Source of the DNA: Flavobacteriales bacterium UBA1937
GTDB lineage: Bacteria; Bacteroidota; Bacteroidia; Flavobacteriales; Weeksellaceae
DNA length: 21,717 nucleotides
Direction of reading: 5' to 3'
Assembly: GCA_002337005.1 (NCBI GenBank)
Contig: DDFD01000008.1
Coordinates: 1 to 21,717 of the forward strand
The notes under the pieces are model-generated. The model ran no database searches, was not told the origin of the DNA, and saw nothing but the letters and a program-made list of their open reading frames with translations. Both the position numbers and the translations under genes were made by a program. Within the stretch, counting starts at the first letter, position 1, and the number at the start of each line of letters is the position of its first letter. Positions 1 through 7,708 of the stretch are shown here, piece after piece.

Positions 1-59
1 GCCGAAAAGAACAAAAATACTGTTAAAGTTATATTAAATAGAATATGATGTAGTTTCAT
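1..59 (-). CDS. 5' end of a divergent secreted protein (partial)
   Basis: An ATG at 59 reads leftward off the window edge without a stop. The roughly 20 residues visible start MKLHH and continue as a hydrophobic stretch (ILFNITLTVFLFF) ending Ser-Ala, which looks like a Sec signal peptide. The gene is divergent from lptD. In related flavobacteria an N-acetylmuramoyl-L-alanine amidase often sits at this position, so that is my guess, but no catalytic residue is visible. With only about 20 codons this could also be chance. Confidence 0.4.
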   Translation of the reverse strand, partial: MKLHHILFNITLTVFLFFS

Positions 60-73
60 TTTTCAAAAATTAT

Positions 74-81
74 TAATTTTG
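74..81 (+). promoter_or_regulatory. -7 box of lptD promoter
   Basis: TAATTTTG matches the Bacteroidota -7 consensus TAnnTTTG and lies 21 bases before the TTG start of lptD. There is no good TTG at -33; that region overlaps the start of the divergent gene. Confidence 0.5.
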
Positions 82-102
82 AGGCCTAATTAAATAGAAA
101 CC

Positions 103-2697
103 TTGTTTAAAAACATTTTCAAAAATACCCTACATATTTTAATTATCCTAATTTTTAACAATTTTTTAGCACAAAATAAGCAGGAAGTTGTTACTAAAAA
201 TAGTGATAAAACTACTGTTGTTACTAAAAAAGACACCATAAAAGTAGAAAAAGAACAACTAGAAGATATTGTACATCATAAAGCTGATAGAGAGCGAAAT
301 GATGTTCAAAAAAAGATGAGCTATCTTAATACCAATGCAGAAGTTTCATACGGAGATATGAAAATTGAAGCGGATTATATACAGATAGATTGGGATAAGG
401 GGATGATCTTTGCCAGAGGTAAACTAGATTCTTTAGGAAGAGTAAAAGAACCAGCTACTGCTACACAAGGCGGTAAAAAATATGAGTATAACGAGTTTAA
501 TTACAACTATAAAACAAAACAGGCTGTAGCGTATAATGCCAGAACCGAAGAAAGTGAAGGGGTAATAGTTGCCGAAAAAACAAAAAAAGTTAGTGATTCT
601 GTTTTCTACCTAAAACGTGGAAAATATACTACAGATGATTATTTCTTAAAGAAAAAAGATACCATAGCAGATTATTATTTGTTAGCGCCTGATATTAAGC
701 TCGTTAAAAATAAAAATAACTCTAAGTTAATTACAGGGCCTATACAGATGTATATAGAGCAAGTTCCTACGCCTCTTATTCTTCCTTTTGCGATTTTACC
801 AATGACGGAGAAAAGAATGGCAGGACTTCTAATCCCAAGTTTTGGAGAGAGACAAGAAGTGGGTTTTTTCTTAAATGGTTTAGGCTGGTATCAACCTTTT
901 GGAGAGCATTTTGACCTTAAAACTTATGTAGATTACTACACCAAAGGAAGTTGGAATATAAGACCAGAGCTAGCTTATAGGAAAAAATATAGGTACAATG
1001 GCTCTTTTCGGGCCGAAATGGGAACTACAATAAGAGGAATAAAAGGTCTAGACAATTATTCTAAAAGTAGCGTATATAACATTGCATGGACGCACACTCA
1101 GGACTCTAAAGCCAATCCTTTTTTTACATTTAGTGCATCTGTTAATATTACCAGCAGTAAGTTTTATAATAATACGGTAAATAATAATAATATCTTTAAT
1201 CAAAATGTATTAAACGCTCAGCAGAATTCTACGGTAAGTATTACCAAAAGGTTTCTTAATTTGCCTGTTACCATCACAGGAACAGGTAGTTATTCTCAGA
1301 ATTTCAGTACGGGTCTTACAGATATTAGATTGCCTCAACTTAACGTAGCAATTAATCAGTTTTATTTATTTAAACCTAAAACAGGAGTCAGAACAGGACT
1401 TTTAGAAAATATTAATGTAAATACTGGTTTACAATTCAGTAACTATGTTTCTGGATTTAAAAATGATGACTTGTTTACCAAGACAATGTGGGATAAAATG
1501 CAAACTGGTGCTAAAAATAATATCTCACTAAGCACCAATACTACCATTGCTAAATTTTTTACTTTTTCACTATCGGGTAATATAGATAATGTATTTACTA
1601 CCAAAACCATTTCTAAATCTTATAATCCGATAAGCAATCAATTGGTAACTACCCAAAATAAAAATTTGTCTGGGTATTCTACTTATTCTGCTTCGGCTAG
1701 TTTACAAACCGTATTGTATGGGATGCTAAAATTTGGTAAAAACTCCAAGATTCAGGCAATTAGACATATGGTTACGCCTAGTATTAGTTTTAATTATACT
1801 CCAGATTTTGGGAAAAGTAGTTTTGGATATTATAAAAATTATTATAACGAGAGAGGGATTCTTACCTCATATTCTATTTTTGAAGGAGGGATGTTTGGTA
1901 GTCCTAGTCAAGGTTTGCAACAATCTATAGGTTTCAATATTAGCAATAACCTAGAGATGAAGGTGAAGAGTAAATCAGACTCTACTGGTGTGAAAAAGGT
2001 TAAAATTTTTGAAACCCTAAATGTTTCAGGAGGGTATAATTTTGCTGCGGAAAAATATAAATGGTCTGTAATAAGTGTAAGTACACAAACTTCTTTCTTT
2101 CAAAATAAAGTGAGTGTAAACTCTAGTATGAGTATAGATCCATATCAAATAATCTTTGCGCCAGGAGAAACTACAGGAACCAGAACAGAAAATTTCGGGC
2201 ATTTTAGTGTGCAGAGTTTTACGTTAGGTTTTTCAGTTCCTTTAACCAATGAAATTTTTGGTAAGAAAGAAGATCTTTCTAAAAAATACAAAACAAAAGG
2301 CGAAATTAGGAATGAAGTCTATAATTTTGATGAAGACAACTATGCCAGATTTAATCAACCCTGGACTCTTAACCTTAACGTAAACTACGGATATACTAGA
2401 AATGCAACCAAATTTGGTACTAAAGTAGCTTCTGTAGGAATAGATAGTACCTTAAAATTAACACCATATTGGAGTCTTTCTGGTAATACCAATTATGATT
2501 TTGTTTCGCAAAAACTAGCCTATACTAGACTTGGTTTTAATAGAGACCAGAGAAGTTTTACCTTTAGTTTTAATTGGGTTCCTTTCGGGCAATACAAGGT
2601 TTATGATTTCTTTATCAGCATAAAAGCAAATATCTTAAAAGATGCAGTGAAGTATAAAGAAAGAAGTTTTACACCATCTACTAGAACTGCTTTTTAG
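103..2697 (+). CDS. lptD: LPS-assembly outer membrane protein LptD
   Basis: Outer-membrane beta-barrel that inserts lipopolysaccharide into the outer leaflet with LptE, receiving it from the periplasmic Lpt bridge. The 864 residues comprise a signal peptide (hydrophobic about 9-21, then LAQ), an OstA/LptD-type N-terminal region (about 50-235, with SYGDMKIEADYIQID and the conserved PTPLILPFAILPM segment), and a long barrel of alternating aromatic strands ending in Phe. The start is TTG: an in-frame stop lies 12 bases upstream and the first ATG would delete the signal peptide. There is no cysteine in the protein, so the disulfides needed by the E. coli protein cannot form. ridA follows, as is common in flavobacteria, but with its own promoter. 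Confidence 0.88.
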   Translation: MFKNIFKNTLHILIILIFNNFLAQNKQEVVTKNSDKTTVVTKKDTIKVEKEQLEDIVHHKADRERNDVQKKMSYLNTNAEVSYGDMKIEADYIQIDWDKGMIFARGKLDSLGRVKEPATATQGGKKYEYNEFNYNYKTKQAVAYNARTEESEGVIVAEKTKKVSDSVFYLKRGKYTTDDYFLKKKDTIADYYLLAPDIKLVKNKNNSKLITGPIQMYIEQVPTPLILPFAILPMTEKRMAGLLIPSFGERQEVGFFLNGLGWYQPFGEHFDLKTYVDYYTKGSWNIRPELAYRKKYRYNGSFRAEMGTTIRGIKGLDNYSKSSVYNIAWTHTQDSKANPFFTFSASVNITSSKFYNNTVNNNNIFNQNVLNAQQNSTVSITKRFLNLPVTITGTGSYSQNFSTGLTDIRLPQLNVAINQFYLFKPKTGVRTGLLENINVNTGLQFSNYVSGFKNDDLFTKTMWDKMQTGAKNNISLSTNTTIAKFFTFSLSGNIDNVFTTKTISKSYNPISNQLVTTQNKNLSGYSTYSASASLQTVLYGMLKFGKNSKIQAIRHMVTPSISFNYTPDFGKSSFGYYKNYYNERGILTSYSIFEGGMFGSPSQGLQQSIGFNISNNLEMKVKSKSDSTGVKKVKIFETLNVSGGYNFAAEKYKWSVISVSTQTSFFQNKVSVNSSMSIDPYQIIFAPGETTGTRTENFGHFSVQSFTLGFSVPLTNEIFGKKEDLSKKYKTKGEIRNEVYNFDEDNYARFNQPWTLNLNVNYGYTRNATKFGTKVASVGIDSTLKLTPYWSLSGNTNYDFVSQKLAYTRLGFNRDQRSFTFSFNWVPFGQYKVYDFFISIKANILKDAVKYKERSFTPSTRTAF

Positions 2698-2713
2698 ATT
2701 AGTATAAAAAATA

Positions 2714-2721
2714 TATATTTG
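2714..2721 (+). promoter_or_regulatory. -7 box of ridA promoter
   Basis: TATATTTG fits TAnnTTTG exactly and lies in the gap after lptD, 58 bases before the chosen ATG of ridA. The -33 element is poor. Confidence 0.5.
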
Positions 2722-2778
2722 CGAAATCTAATTTTAAACATTTCGGTGTAATTTAATTTGGTACTAAATACGAAAAAA

Positions 2779-3162
2779 ATGAGCAAGAAAGTAATTTCTA
2801 CCAGCAAAGCGCCTGCTGCAATTGGCCCTTATTCTCAGGCAAACTTTATCAATGGAGTTTTATATATTTCTGGGCAAATTCCTATTGATCCAGAATCAGG
2901 AAACTTAGTAGATGGAATAGAAAAAGAAACACATCAGGTAATGAAAAACCTAAAGGCGATCTTAGATGAAGCAGGGATGTCTTTTTCTAATGTAGTAAAA
3001 GCAACTATTTTCCTAAAAAGTATGGATGATTTTGCTGCAATGAATGAAATTTATGCCTCTTATCTAGAGGCTAATAATTATCCGGCAAGAGAAACAGTAC
3101 AAGTGTCTTGTCTTCCAAAAAATGTGAGTGTAGAAATATCAATGATTGCACACCAATTTTAG
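2779..3162 (+). CDS. ridA: RidA-family 2-iminobutanoate/2-iminopropanoate deaminase
   Basis: Cytosolic enzyme that hydrolyses reactive enamine/imine intermediates released by PLP enzymes such as threonine dehydratase. The 127 residues match the usual family length. Visible signatures are GPYSQA (16-21), SGQIP (31-35), YPARETV with the substrate-binding Arg104, Cys111 and Glu119 in VEIS. A longer reading from a TTG at 2758 would add seven residues (MVLNTKK); I chose the ATG at 2779 because family members normally start just before the K-x-I-x-T segment. The stop codon is immediately followed by the ATG of the next gene, suggesting translational coupling. Confidence 0.93.
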   Translation: MSKKVISTSKAPAAIGPYSQANFINGVLYISGQIPIDPESGNLVDGIEKETHQVMKNLKAILDEAGMSFSNVVKATIFLKSMDDFAAMNEIYASYLEANNYPARETVQVSCLPKNVSVEISMIAHQF

Positions 3163-3606
3163 ATGAATTTTTTAAGAAATACATTGGGTGTTTTACTTGG
3201 TCTCGGCGTAGCTGCGATCGTTATTTCATTTGGTGTAAGGATAGATCCTTCTTGGCGAGATAGTTATGATGGGTTATCACCTTTTGAGCATTGGGAAAGA
3301 GTTTTGTCTAATGTAAAAGAAGACTCTGGTTTTTTCTGGACTTTGCTTTTTTCATCTGGTATAGGAGCTACAATAGGTGGTGTAGTAACCGCAGTAATTG
3401 TGAAATATGCTAAAGTTGCATACGCTATCTTAATTGGGTTTATGATGTTGTTTATTGCTATGCTAGATATCATTATATTTCCTTATCATCCTACGTTTTA
3501 TAAAATTTTAATTTTTATTATTTACTTCCCATTTTCTTGGATTGGCGGTAAAATAGTAGAAGTGATTTTTGAGAGAAAAAAACGAAAATTACAAAGAGCA
3601 AAATAA
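3163..3606 (+). CDS. Small integral membrane protein, unknown function
   Basis: I do not recognise the family. The 147 residues hold about four hydrophobic helices (near 7-24, 57-80, 84-106 and 112-132). Between the first two is a soluble loop rich in Trp, Asp and Glu (about 26-55), and the end is strongly basic (RKKRKLQRAK), which by the positive-inside rule puts the C-terminus in the cytoplasm. The ATG directly follows the TAG of ridA without a gap, so expression probably depends on ridA translation. A strong terminator overlaps its stop. Its link to LptD or RidA function is unknown. Confidence 0.75.
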   Translation: MNFLRNTLGVLLGLGVAAIVISFGVRIDPSWRDSYDGLSPFEHWERVLSNVKEDSGFFWTLLFSSGIGATIGGVVTAVIVKYAKVAYAILIGFMMLFIAMLDIIIFPYHPTFYKILIFIIYFPFSWIGGKIVEVIFERKKRKLQRAK

Positions 3607-3640
3607 AAAAGCCTTCCGAATCAATATCGGAAGGCTTTTT
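3606..3640. terminator. Bidirectional rho-independent terminator
   Basis: Perfect stem GCCTTCCGA (3611-3619) / TCGGAAGGC (3627-3635) with a 7-base loop. It is flanked by A5 on the left and T5 on the right, so it can end both the ridA-side transcript and the convergent htrA transcript. Confidence 0.9.
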
Positions 3641-3661
3641 AGTTAAAGTGATTATTTATTT

Positions 3662-5200
3662 CTAAGGCATTTTAAAACCTCCTGTTCTTATTTGTCCAAA
3701 ATCATCTACAAATTTTATTTGTACATTTCCAGAGTAGCCATTTAGTATTTTTTCGATATCTTTTTGACTATTTACTGGTTTTCCGTTTACTTCCATAATT
3801 ACATATCTGTCTTGTACGCCTATTTTAGCAAGTTCGCCTCCTTCTGTAATATTTTTGGTAAGAACACCGCTGTCTAAACCATATCTAACTTTAGTGCTTT
3901 CACTTAAAGAATCAAATTCTCCACCTATTTTTTCACTTACAGTAAGATCTGCTTTACTTCTGAAAGAGGTGTTTCCTTTTTGATCTTTTAAGGTAACATT
4001 GGTGGTTAACTGGCGACCATTTCTTGTATATGATACCATAACTTTATCACCGGGTCTTTTGCTTCCGATAGCTGCAGATAAGTCTGCGAAAGAATCTATT
4101 GTAGAATTATCTATTTTAGTAATTATATCACCTTTTTTGATTCCTGCATCTTCTGCGCCAGATTTTTCTGTAACCTCTCTTACGAAAATTCCGCTTCCAG
4201 CTTTTATATTGGTCTTATTTTGACTGTTATAGGCTGCTACTTGGTCTTCATCTGATAAGTCTAAAGAACCAACGCCTAAGAAACCTCTTTGTACTAAACC
4301 AAATTTCTTGATGTCTTCTACTACTTTTTTAGCTAAATTAGCAGGGACTGCAAATCCGTAGCCTTCATAATAACCTGTATTAGAAGATATTGCAGAGTTT
4401 ATACCTATTAAATCACCATTAGTGTTTACCAATGCACCACCAGAATTTCCGGGGTTAATGGCAGCGTCTGTTTGTATGAAACTTTCTATTGGAGTTCTAG
4501 AATTTCTACTTAATAAATCTATACTTCGTCCTTTTGCCGAAACGATACCTGCGGTTACGGTAGAATTTAATCCTAGTGGATTTCCTACTGCTAGCACCCA
4601 TTGTCCAACTTCTACCATATCAGAATTAGCAAAATTCAAATAAGGTAAACCGCTTTCTTCAATTTTTAGAAGTGCAATATCTGTACTAGGATCTGTACCA
4701 ACTAATGTAGCTACATAACTTTTTTTATTACTAAGCACTACTTCCAGTTTATTAGCACCTGCTACTACATGATTGTTAGAAATAATATATCCATCAGGAG
4801 AGATGATTACACCACTGCCTAATCCAGACGGTCTAGCAGGTTGGTTCTGCTGTGGTTGTTGCTGTTTTTGTCTGGGAGAATTGTCTCCGAAAGGACTTCC
4901 GAATGGCCCGAAAAATTGATCGAATAAATCTTGTTCCGACATTCTGTTTGAAGAAGCTCTATTTTGGTAATTTTTAATGCTGACTACTGCGGGAACTGTA
5001 ACTTTGGCAGCCTTTACGAAGTCTTCTCCATTGGCTGCACCTATTCCTGCAAATTGTGCATTATTTTTAGCTTCGTGAAAATAAGAAAAATCGCCGTTGT
5101 TTCCTCCACTAGTATCAAAATACTTGATAGCACCAAACGTTGTGGCACCTGATAAAACACCTACAACAGCTAAAGGCAATAATTTTTTTAAACTGTCCAT
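3662..5200 (-). CDS. degQ: HtrA/DegQ-type periplasmic serine protease
   Basis: Periplasmic protease/chaperone for misfolded envelope proteins. The 512 residues start with a hydrophobic segment (about 6-26, signal peptide or anchor). The chymotrypsin-like domain (about 60-300) has the triad His144 (SNNHVVAG), Asp174 (TDIALLKI) and Ser253 (NPGNSGGALVN). Two PDZ domains follow (about 310-400 and 420-510), the DegP/DegQ arrangement. The loop at 85-125, corresponding to the regulatory LA loop, carries a Gln/Pro-rich run (QKQQQPQQNQP). It has its own promoter region and is transcribed toward ridA, ending at the shared terminator. DegP versus DegQ cannot be decided by sequence alone. Confidence 0.93.
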   Translation of the reverse strand: MDSLKKLLPLAVVGVLSGATTFGAIKYFDTSGGNNGDFSYFHEAKNNAQFAGIGAANGEDFVKAAKVTVPAVVSIKNYQNRASSNRMSEQDLFDQFFGPFGSPFGDNSPRQKQQQPQQNQPARPSGLGSGVIISPDGYIISNNHVVAGANKLEVVLSNKKSYVATLVGTDPSTDIALLKIEESGLPYLNFANSDMVEVGQWVLAVGNPLGLNSTVTAGIVSAKGRSIDLLSRNSRTPIESFIQTDAAINPGNSGGALVNTNGDLIGINSAISSNTGYYEGYGFAVPANLAKKVVEDIKKFGLVQRGFLGVGSLDLSDEDQVAAYNSQNKTNIKAGSGIFVREVTEKSGAEDAGIKKGDIITKIDNSTIDSFADLSAAIGSKRPGDKVMVSYTRNGRQLTTNVTLKDQKGNTSFRSKADLTVSEKIGGEFDSLSESTKVRYGLDSGVLTKNITEGGELAKIGVQDRYVIMEVNGKPVNSQKDIEKILNGYSGNVQIKFVDDFGQIRTGGFKMP

Positions 5201-5238
5201 AATTTCTAATTCTTAATTTTTTAATAGTTTTATTACAA

Positions 5239-5257
5239 CAAATTTAATGCAAAATTA
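5239..5257 (-). promoter_or_regulatory. Candidate -7 boxes for htrA
   Basis: Reading on the minus strand, TAAATTTG (5246-5239) and TAATTTTG (5257-5250) both fit TAnnTTTG, 40-50 bases before the htrA start. Neither has a TTG at the ideal distance, so which one is used is unclear. Confidence 0.4.
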
Positions 5258-5358
5258 GTGTCAACTAAATTATTAGTGTTACAGATTTAACAAAGTTTAA
5301 CTTGTTTTAAATTATTTTATAATTCTTTAAAAAAAGATTAAATCATACAAACTGCGTA

Positions 5359-5389
5359 TTGTGGCTTTTTATATGTTATTATAGATTTG
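5359..5389 (+). promoter_or_regulatory. Promoter in the htrA-U32 gap
   Basis: TTG (5359-5361), 20 bases, then TAGATTTG (5382-5389): both elements of a flavobacterial promoter at near-ideal spacing. The first ORF downstream is the 25-codon reading frame at 5419. Confidence 0.5.
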
Positions 5390-5418
5390 AATAAAAAGTA
5401 ATAACCATTTTATTTCTT

Positions 5419-5496
5419 ATGATTGTATTTCTATCAATTATTGTATTAATCATTTCTCTAATTTACTTTCTTAGCAAAAGAAAAATTCGCTATTAA
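5419..5496 (+). CDS. Possible 25-residue single-pass membrane peptide
   Basis: ATG-to-TAA frame of 25 residues. It begins MIVFLSIIVLIISLIYFL, a single hydrophobic helix, and ends SKRKIRY, a basic cytoplasmic tail, the composition expected of an inner-membrane miniprotein. It is the only sensible content of the 380-base gap between htrA and the U32 gene. A two-element promoter ends 29 bases upstream, and a palindrome and separate promoter for the U32 gene follow. AT-rich DNA gives hydrophobic ORFs by chance (Ile/Leu/Phe codons), so its reality rests on promoter placement and the clean TM-plus-basic-tail pattern. Confidence 0.4.
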   Translation: MIVFLSIIVLIISLIYFLSKRKIRY

Positions 5497-5524
5497 GTAA
5501 TATAGAGTGTATCTATTTTCTGGC

Positions 5525-5545
5525 TTTTTAGAATAATTCTAAAAA
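5525..5545. promoter_or_regulatory. Fur/PerR-like 7-1-7 palindrome before U32 gene
   Basis: A perfect 21-base palindrome with a single central base; its core is TTAGAAT-A-ATTCTAA. It covers the -33 region of the TATCTTTG promoter at 5549. The 7-1-7 geometry and sequence resemble boxes bound by Fur/PerR-family regulators. It is not followed by T's on the plus strand, so a terminator role for the preceding ORF is unlikely. Confidence 0.45.
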
Positions 5546-5548
5546 AAC

Positions 5549-5556
5549 TATCTTTG
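5549..5556 (+). promoter_or_regulatory. -7 box of U32-fdx-fau operon
   Basis: TATCTTTG followed by CA is a textbook flavobacterial -7 element, 23 bases before the ATG of the U32 gene. The palindrome at 5525-5545 occupies the place of the -33 element. Confidence 0.65.
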
Positions 5557-5579
5557 CAAAAAAATTCAATAAATTTAGA

Positions 5580-6824
5580 ATGACAAAAAGCGGTAGAATA
5601 GAATTGATGTCTCCAGCAGGAGATTTTACCTCATTACAAGCAGCACTAGATAATGGTGCAGATTCTGTATATTTCGGTGTAGAGCAACTTAATATGAGAG
5701 CTAGAGCATCTATGAACTTTACGATTGATGATTTGCCAGAAATTTCTAGAAGATGTAAAGAAAAAGGGGTAAGAACTTATCTTACTCTTAATACTATTAT
5801 ATATGATCATGATCTTTCCATCATAAAAACCTTGTTAGATAAAGCAAAATCTGCAGATCTTACCGCTGTAATTGCTATGGATCAGGCAGTAATTGCCTAT
5901 GCCAGACAAATTGGGATGGAAGTACATATTTCTACTCAAATTAATATTACCAATATAGAAACGGTAAAATTCTATGCACTTTTTGCAGATACAATGGTAA
6001 TGAGTAGAGAATTATCTATTAGTCAAATCAAGAAAATTTGTCAGCAAATAGAGAAAGACCAAATCAAAGGTCCATCTGGTAACTTAGTAGAGATTGAAAT
6101 TTTCGGGCACGGTGCACTTTGTATGGCTGTTTCTGGGAAATGTTATCTCAGTCTTCATTCTCATAATTCATCTGCTAACAGAGGTGCTTGTAAACAAAAT
6201 TGTAGAAAAAAATATACTGTTATAGACCAAGAATCTGGTTTTGAAATTGAATTGGATAATGAATATATGATGTCTCCAAAAGATCTTTGTACCATTGGTT
6301 TTCTAGATCAAATTACAGATGCTGGAGTAAAAGTTCTTAAAATCGAAGGAAGAGGTAGAGCGCCAGAATATGTAGCTACTGTTACAAAATGTTATAGAGA
6401 AGCTATAGATAGTATTGCAGACGGAACTTTTAGTGCAGAGAAAGTAGAAGAATGGATGAAGCAATTAGAAACTGTTTATAATAGAGGTTTTTGGAGTGGT
6501 TACTATCTAGGGCAAGAACTTGGAGAGTGGTCTCCAAATTCTGGTTCTAATGCTACTCAAAAGAAAATTTATATAGGTAAAGGAAGACACTTCTATCCAA
6601 AGTCTAATATTGCAGAATTTTTAATAGAAGCTTATGACCTCAATATTGGTGATAAAGTCCTTGTTCAAGGTCCTACAACTGGCTCACAAGAGATGGAAGT
6701 TTCTGAGATGATGGTAGATGGTGTTGGGATTTCTGATAAAGCAACTAAGGCTGATGTTATTACCTTCAAAACAGATTTCAGAGTTCGCCCAAGTGATAAA
6801 TTGTATAAAATTGTTCAAGCTTAA
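5580..6824 (+). CDS. Peptidase U32-family protein, probable RNA hydroxylation factor
   Basis: The U32 family was named for collagenase-like activity, but the best-studied bacterial members (TrhP/YegQ, RlhA) are needed for 5-hydroxylation of tRNA uridine 34 or 23S rRNA cytidine. The 414 residues open with ELMSPAGDFTSLQAALDNGAD, the family's TIM-barrel start. The hallmark cysteine region follows: C181 and C188 (CMAVSGKC), C204 and C208 (NRGACKQNC) and C237 (MSPKDLC), plausible metal or Fe-S ligands. Length is close to TrhP and shorter than RlhA. A ferredoxin lies 67 bases downstream in the same direction, which fits an iron-sulfur/electron requirement. The exact RNA target cannot be read from sequence. 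Confidence 0.85.
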   Translation: MTKSGRIELMSPAGDFTSLQAALDNGADSVYFGVEQLNMRARASMNFTIDDLPEISRRCKEKGVRTYLTLNTIIYDHDLSIIKTLLDKAKSADLTAVIAMDQAVIAYARQIGMEVHISTQINITNIETVKFYALFADTMVMSRELSISQIKKICQQIEKDQIKGPSGNLVEIEIFGHGALCMAVSGKCYLSLHSHNSSANRGACKQNCRKKYTVIDQESGFEIELDNEYMMSPKDLCTIGFLDQITDAGVKVLKIEGRGRAPEYVATVTKCYREAIDSIADGTFSAEKVEEWMKQLETVYNRGFWSGYYLGQELGEWSPNSGSNATQKKIYIGKGRHFYPKSNIAEFLIEAYDLNIGDKVLVQGPTTGSQEMEVSEMMVDGVGISDKATKADVITFKTDFRVRPSDKLYKIVQA

Positions 6825-6891
6825 AAAGAGTTTTTGAGATGCGAGTTTTGAGTTTATCTCGAATGTCAAGTATCAAATCTAGATTTTCAAT

Positions 6892-7122
6892 ATGGTAATT
6901 GTAACGCTTCAAAGAGATAAATGCATCGGGTGTAATTATTGTGCAGAATTTGCGCCAGAATATTTCCGTATGTCTAAAAAAGATGGAAAATCGGTACTTC
7001 TAAAATCTACGGATAAAAAGGGATTCTTTACCATTAAAACTCCAATTCCAGATGCTTTCGAGCCTTGCGAAAAAGCAGCAAAAGCTTGCCCTGTAAAGAT
7101 AATTTCAGTAAAAGAAATTTAG
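6892..7122 (+). CDS. Single-cluster [4Fe-4S] ferredoxin
   Basis: Small soluble electron carrier of 76 residues, the size of monocluster ferredoxins. Cluster ligands are C11, C14, C17 (CIGCNYC) and C66 followed by Pro (ACPVKII). C59 is an additional cysteine that could form a disulfide. The ATG at 6892 lies 67 bases after the U32 gene with no terminator or recognisable promoter between them, and the next gene starts one base after its stop, so the three form an operon. Delivery of electrons or redox support to the U32 protein is the natural inference, but any reductase partner is possible. Confidence 0.9.
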   Translation: MVIVTLQRDKCIGCNYCAEFAPEYFRMSKKDGKSVLLKSTDKKGFFTIKTPIPDAFEPCEKAAKACPVKIISVKEI

Positions 7123-7123
7123 G

Positions 7124-7708
7124 ATGTTTAAAAAAGATTTAAGAACAAAGTATTTAGAAAAAAGAAAAACCTTGTCTATAGATGAGGTTAATTTTTTATC
7201 ATATAAAATTTTCAATAAATTTATTTTACAATTTTATTTATCTGAAAATCAAAACATTCATATTTTTTTGCCTATTTCTAAGCTCAATGAAATTAATACT
7301 TTTTCTTTTATAAAACAGCTTTGGGAGATGAAAATTAATGTTTTTATTCCTAAAGTTTATCAAAATAAAATTATTTCAGTAAAATTTACTCCCCAAACTT
7401 TATTAAAAGAAAATTCTTGGGGAATTCTAGAACCTACTTCTAGTACAAATGAAGAAAATACTTTTGATTATATAATTACGCCACTTTTATATTGTGATAA
7501 AAACGGGAATAGAATAGGCTACGGAAAAGGATTTTATGACCAATTTTTTAAAACAATTAATGCTGATGCAAAAAAAATCGGCGTCAATTACTTTCCGCCG
7601 ATTGATATGATAGATGATGTTTCTGAGAATGATGTGCAACTACATTATTTGGTTACACCAGACGAAATACTGTCTTTCTTTTCAGGAACATCTATTTTTA
7701 CAAAATAG
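7124..7708 (+). CDS. 5-formyltetrahydrofolate cyclo-ligase
   Basis: ATP-dependent enzyme (MTHFS; ygfA/fau family) converting 5-formyl-THF to 5,10-methenyl-THF in one-carbon metabolism. At 194 residues it has the normal length. Recognisable features are the basic N-terminal helix (MFKKDLRTKYLEKRK), IFLPISKLNEINT (48-59), WGILEP (99-104), and the signature NRIGYGKGFYDQFF (129-142) that closes over ATP and substrate. It begins one base after the ferredoxin stop. Its last 64 bases overlap, tail to tail, the end of the minus-strand lipoprotein gene; these encode an 11-residue extension beyond the usual end of the family. Confidence 0.92.
   Translation: MFKKDLRTKYLEKRKTLSIDEVNFLSYKIFNKFILQFYLSENQNIHIFLPISKLNEINTFSFIKQLWEMKINVFIPKVYQNKIISVKFTPQTLLKENSWGILEPTSSTNEENTFDYIITPLLYCDKNGNRIGYGKGFYDQFFKTINADAKKIGVNYFPPIDMIDDVSENDVQLHYLVTPDEILSFFSGTSIFTK

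Noticed and set aside
6825..6891. Hairpin or promoter between the U32 and ferredoxin genes
   Set aside because: Only 5-base arms (GAGAT/ATCTC) far apart, no T-run and no TAnnTTTG box.
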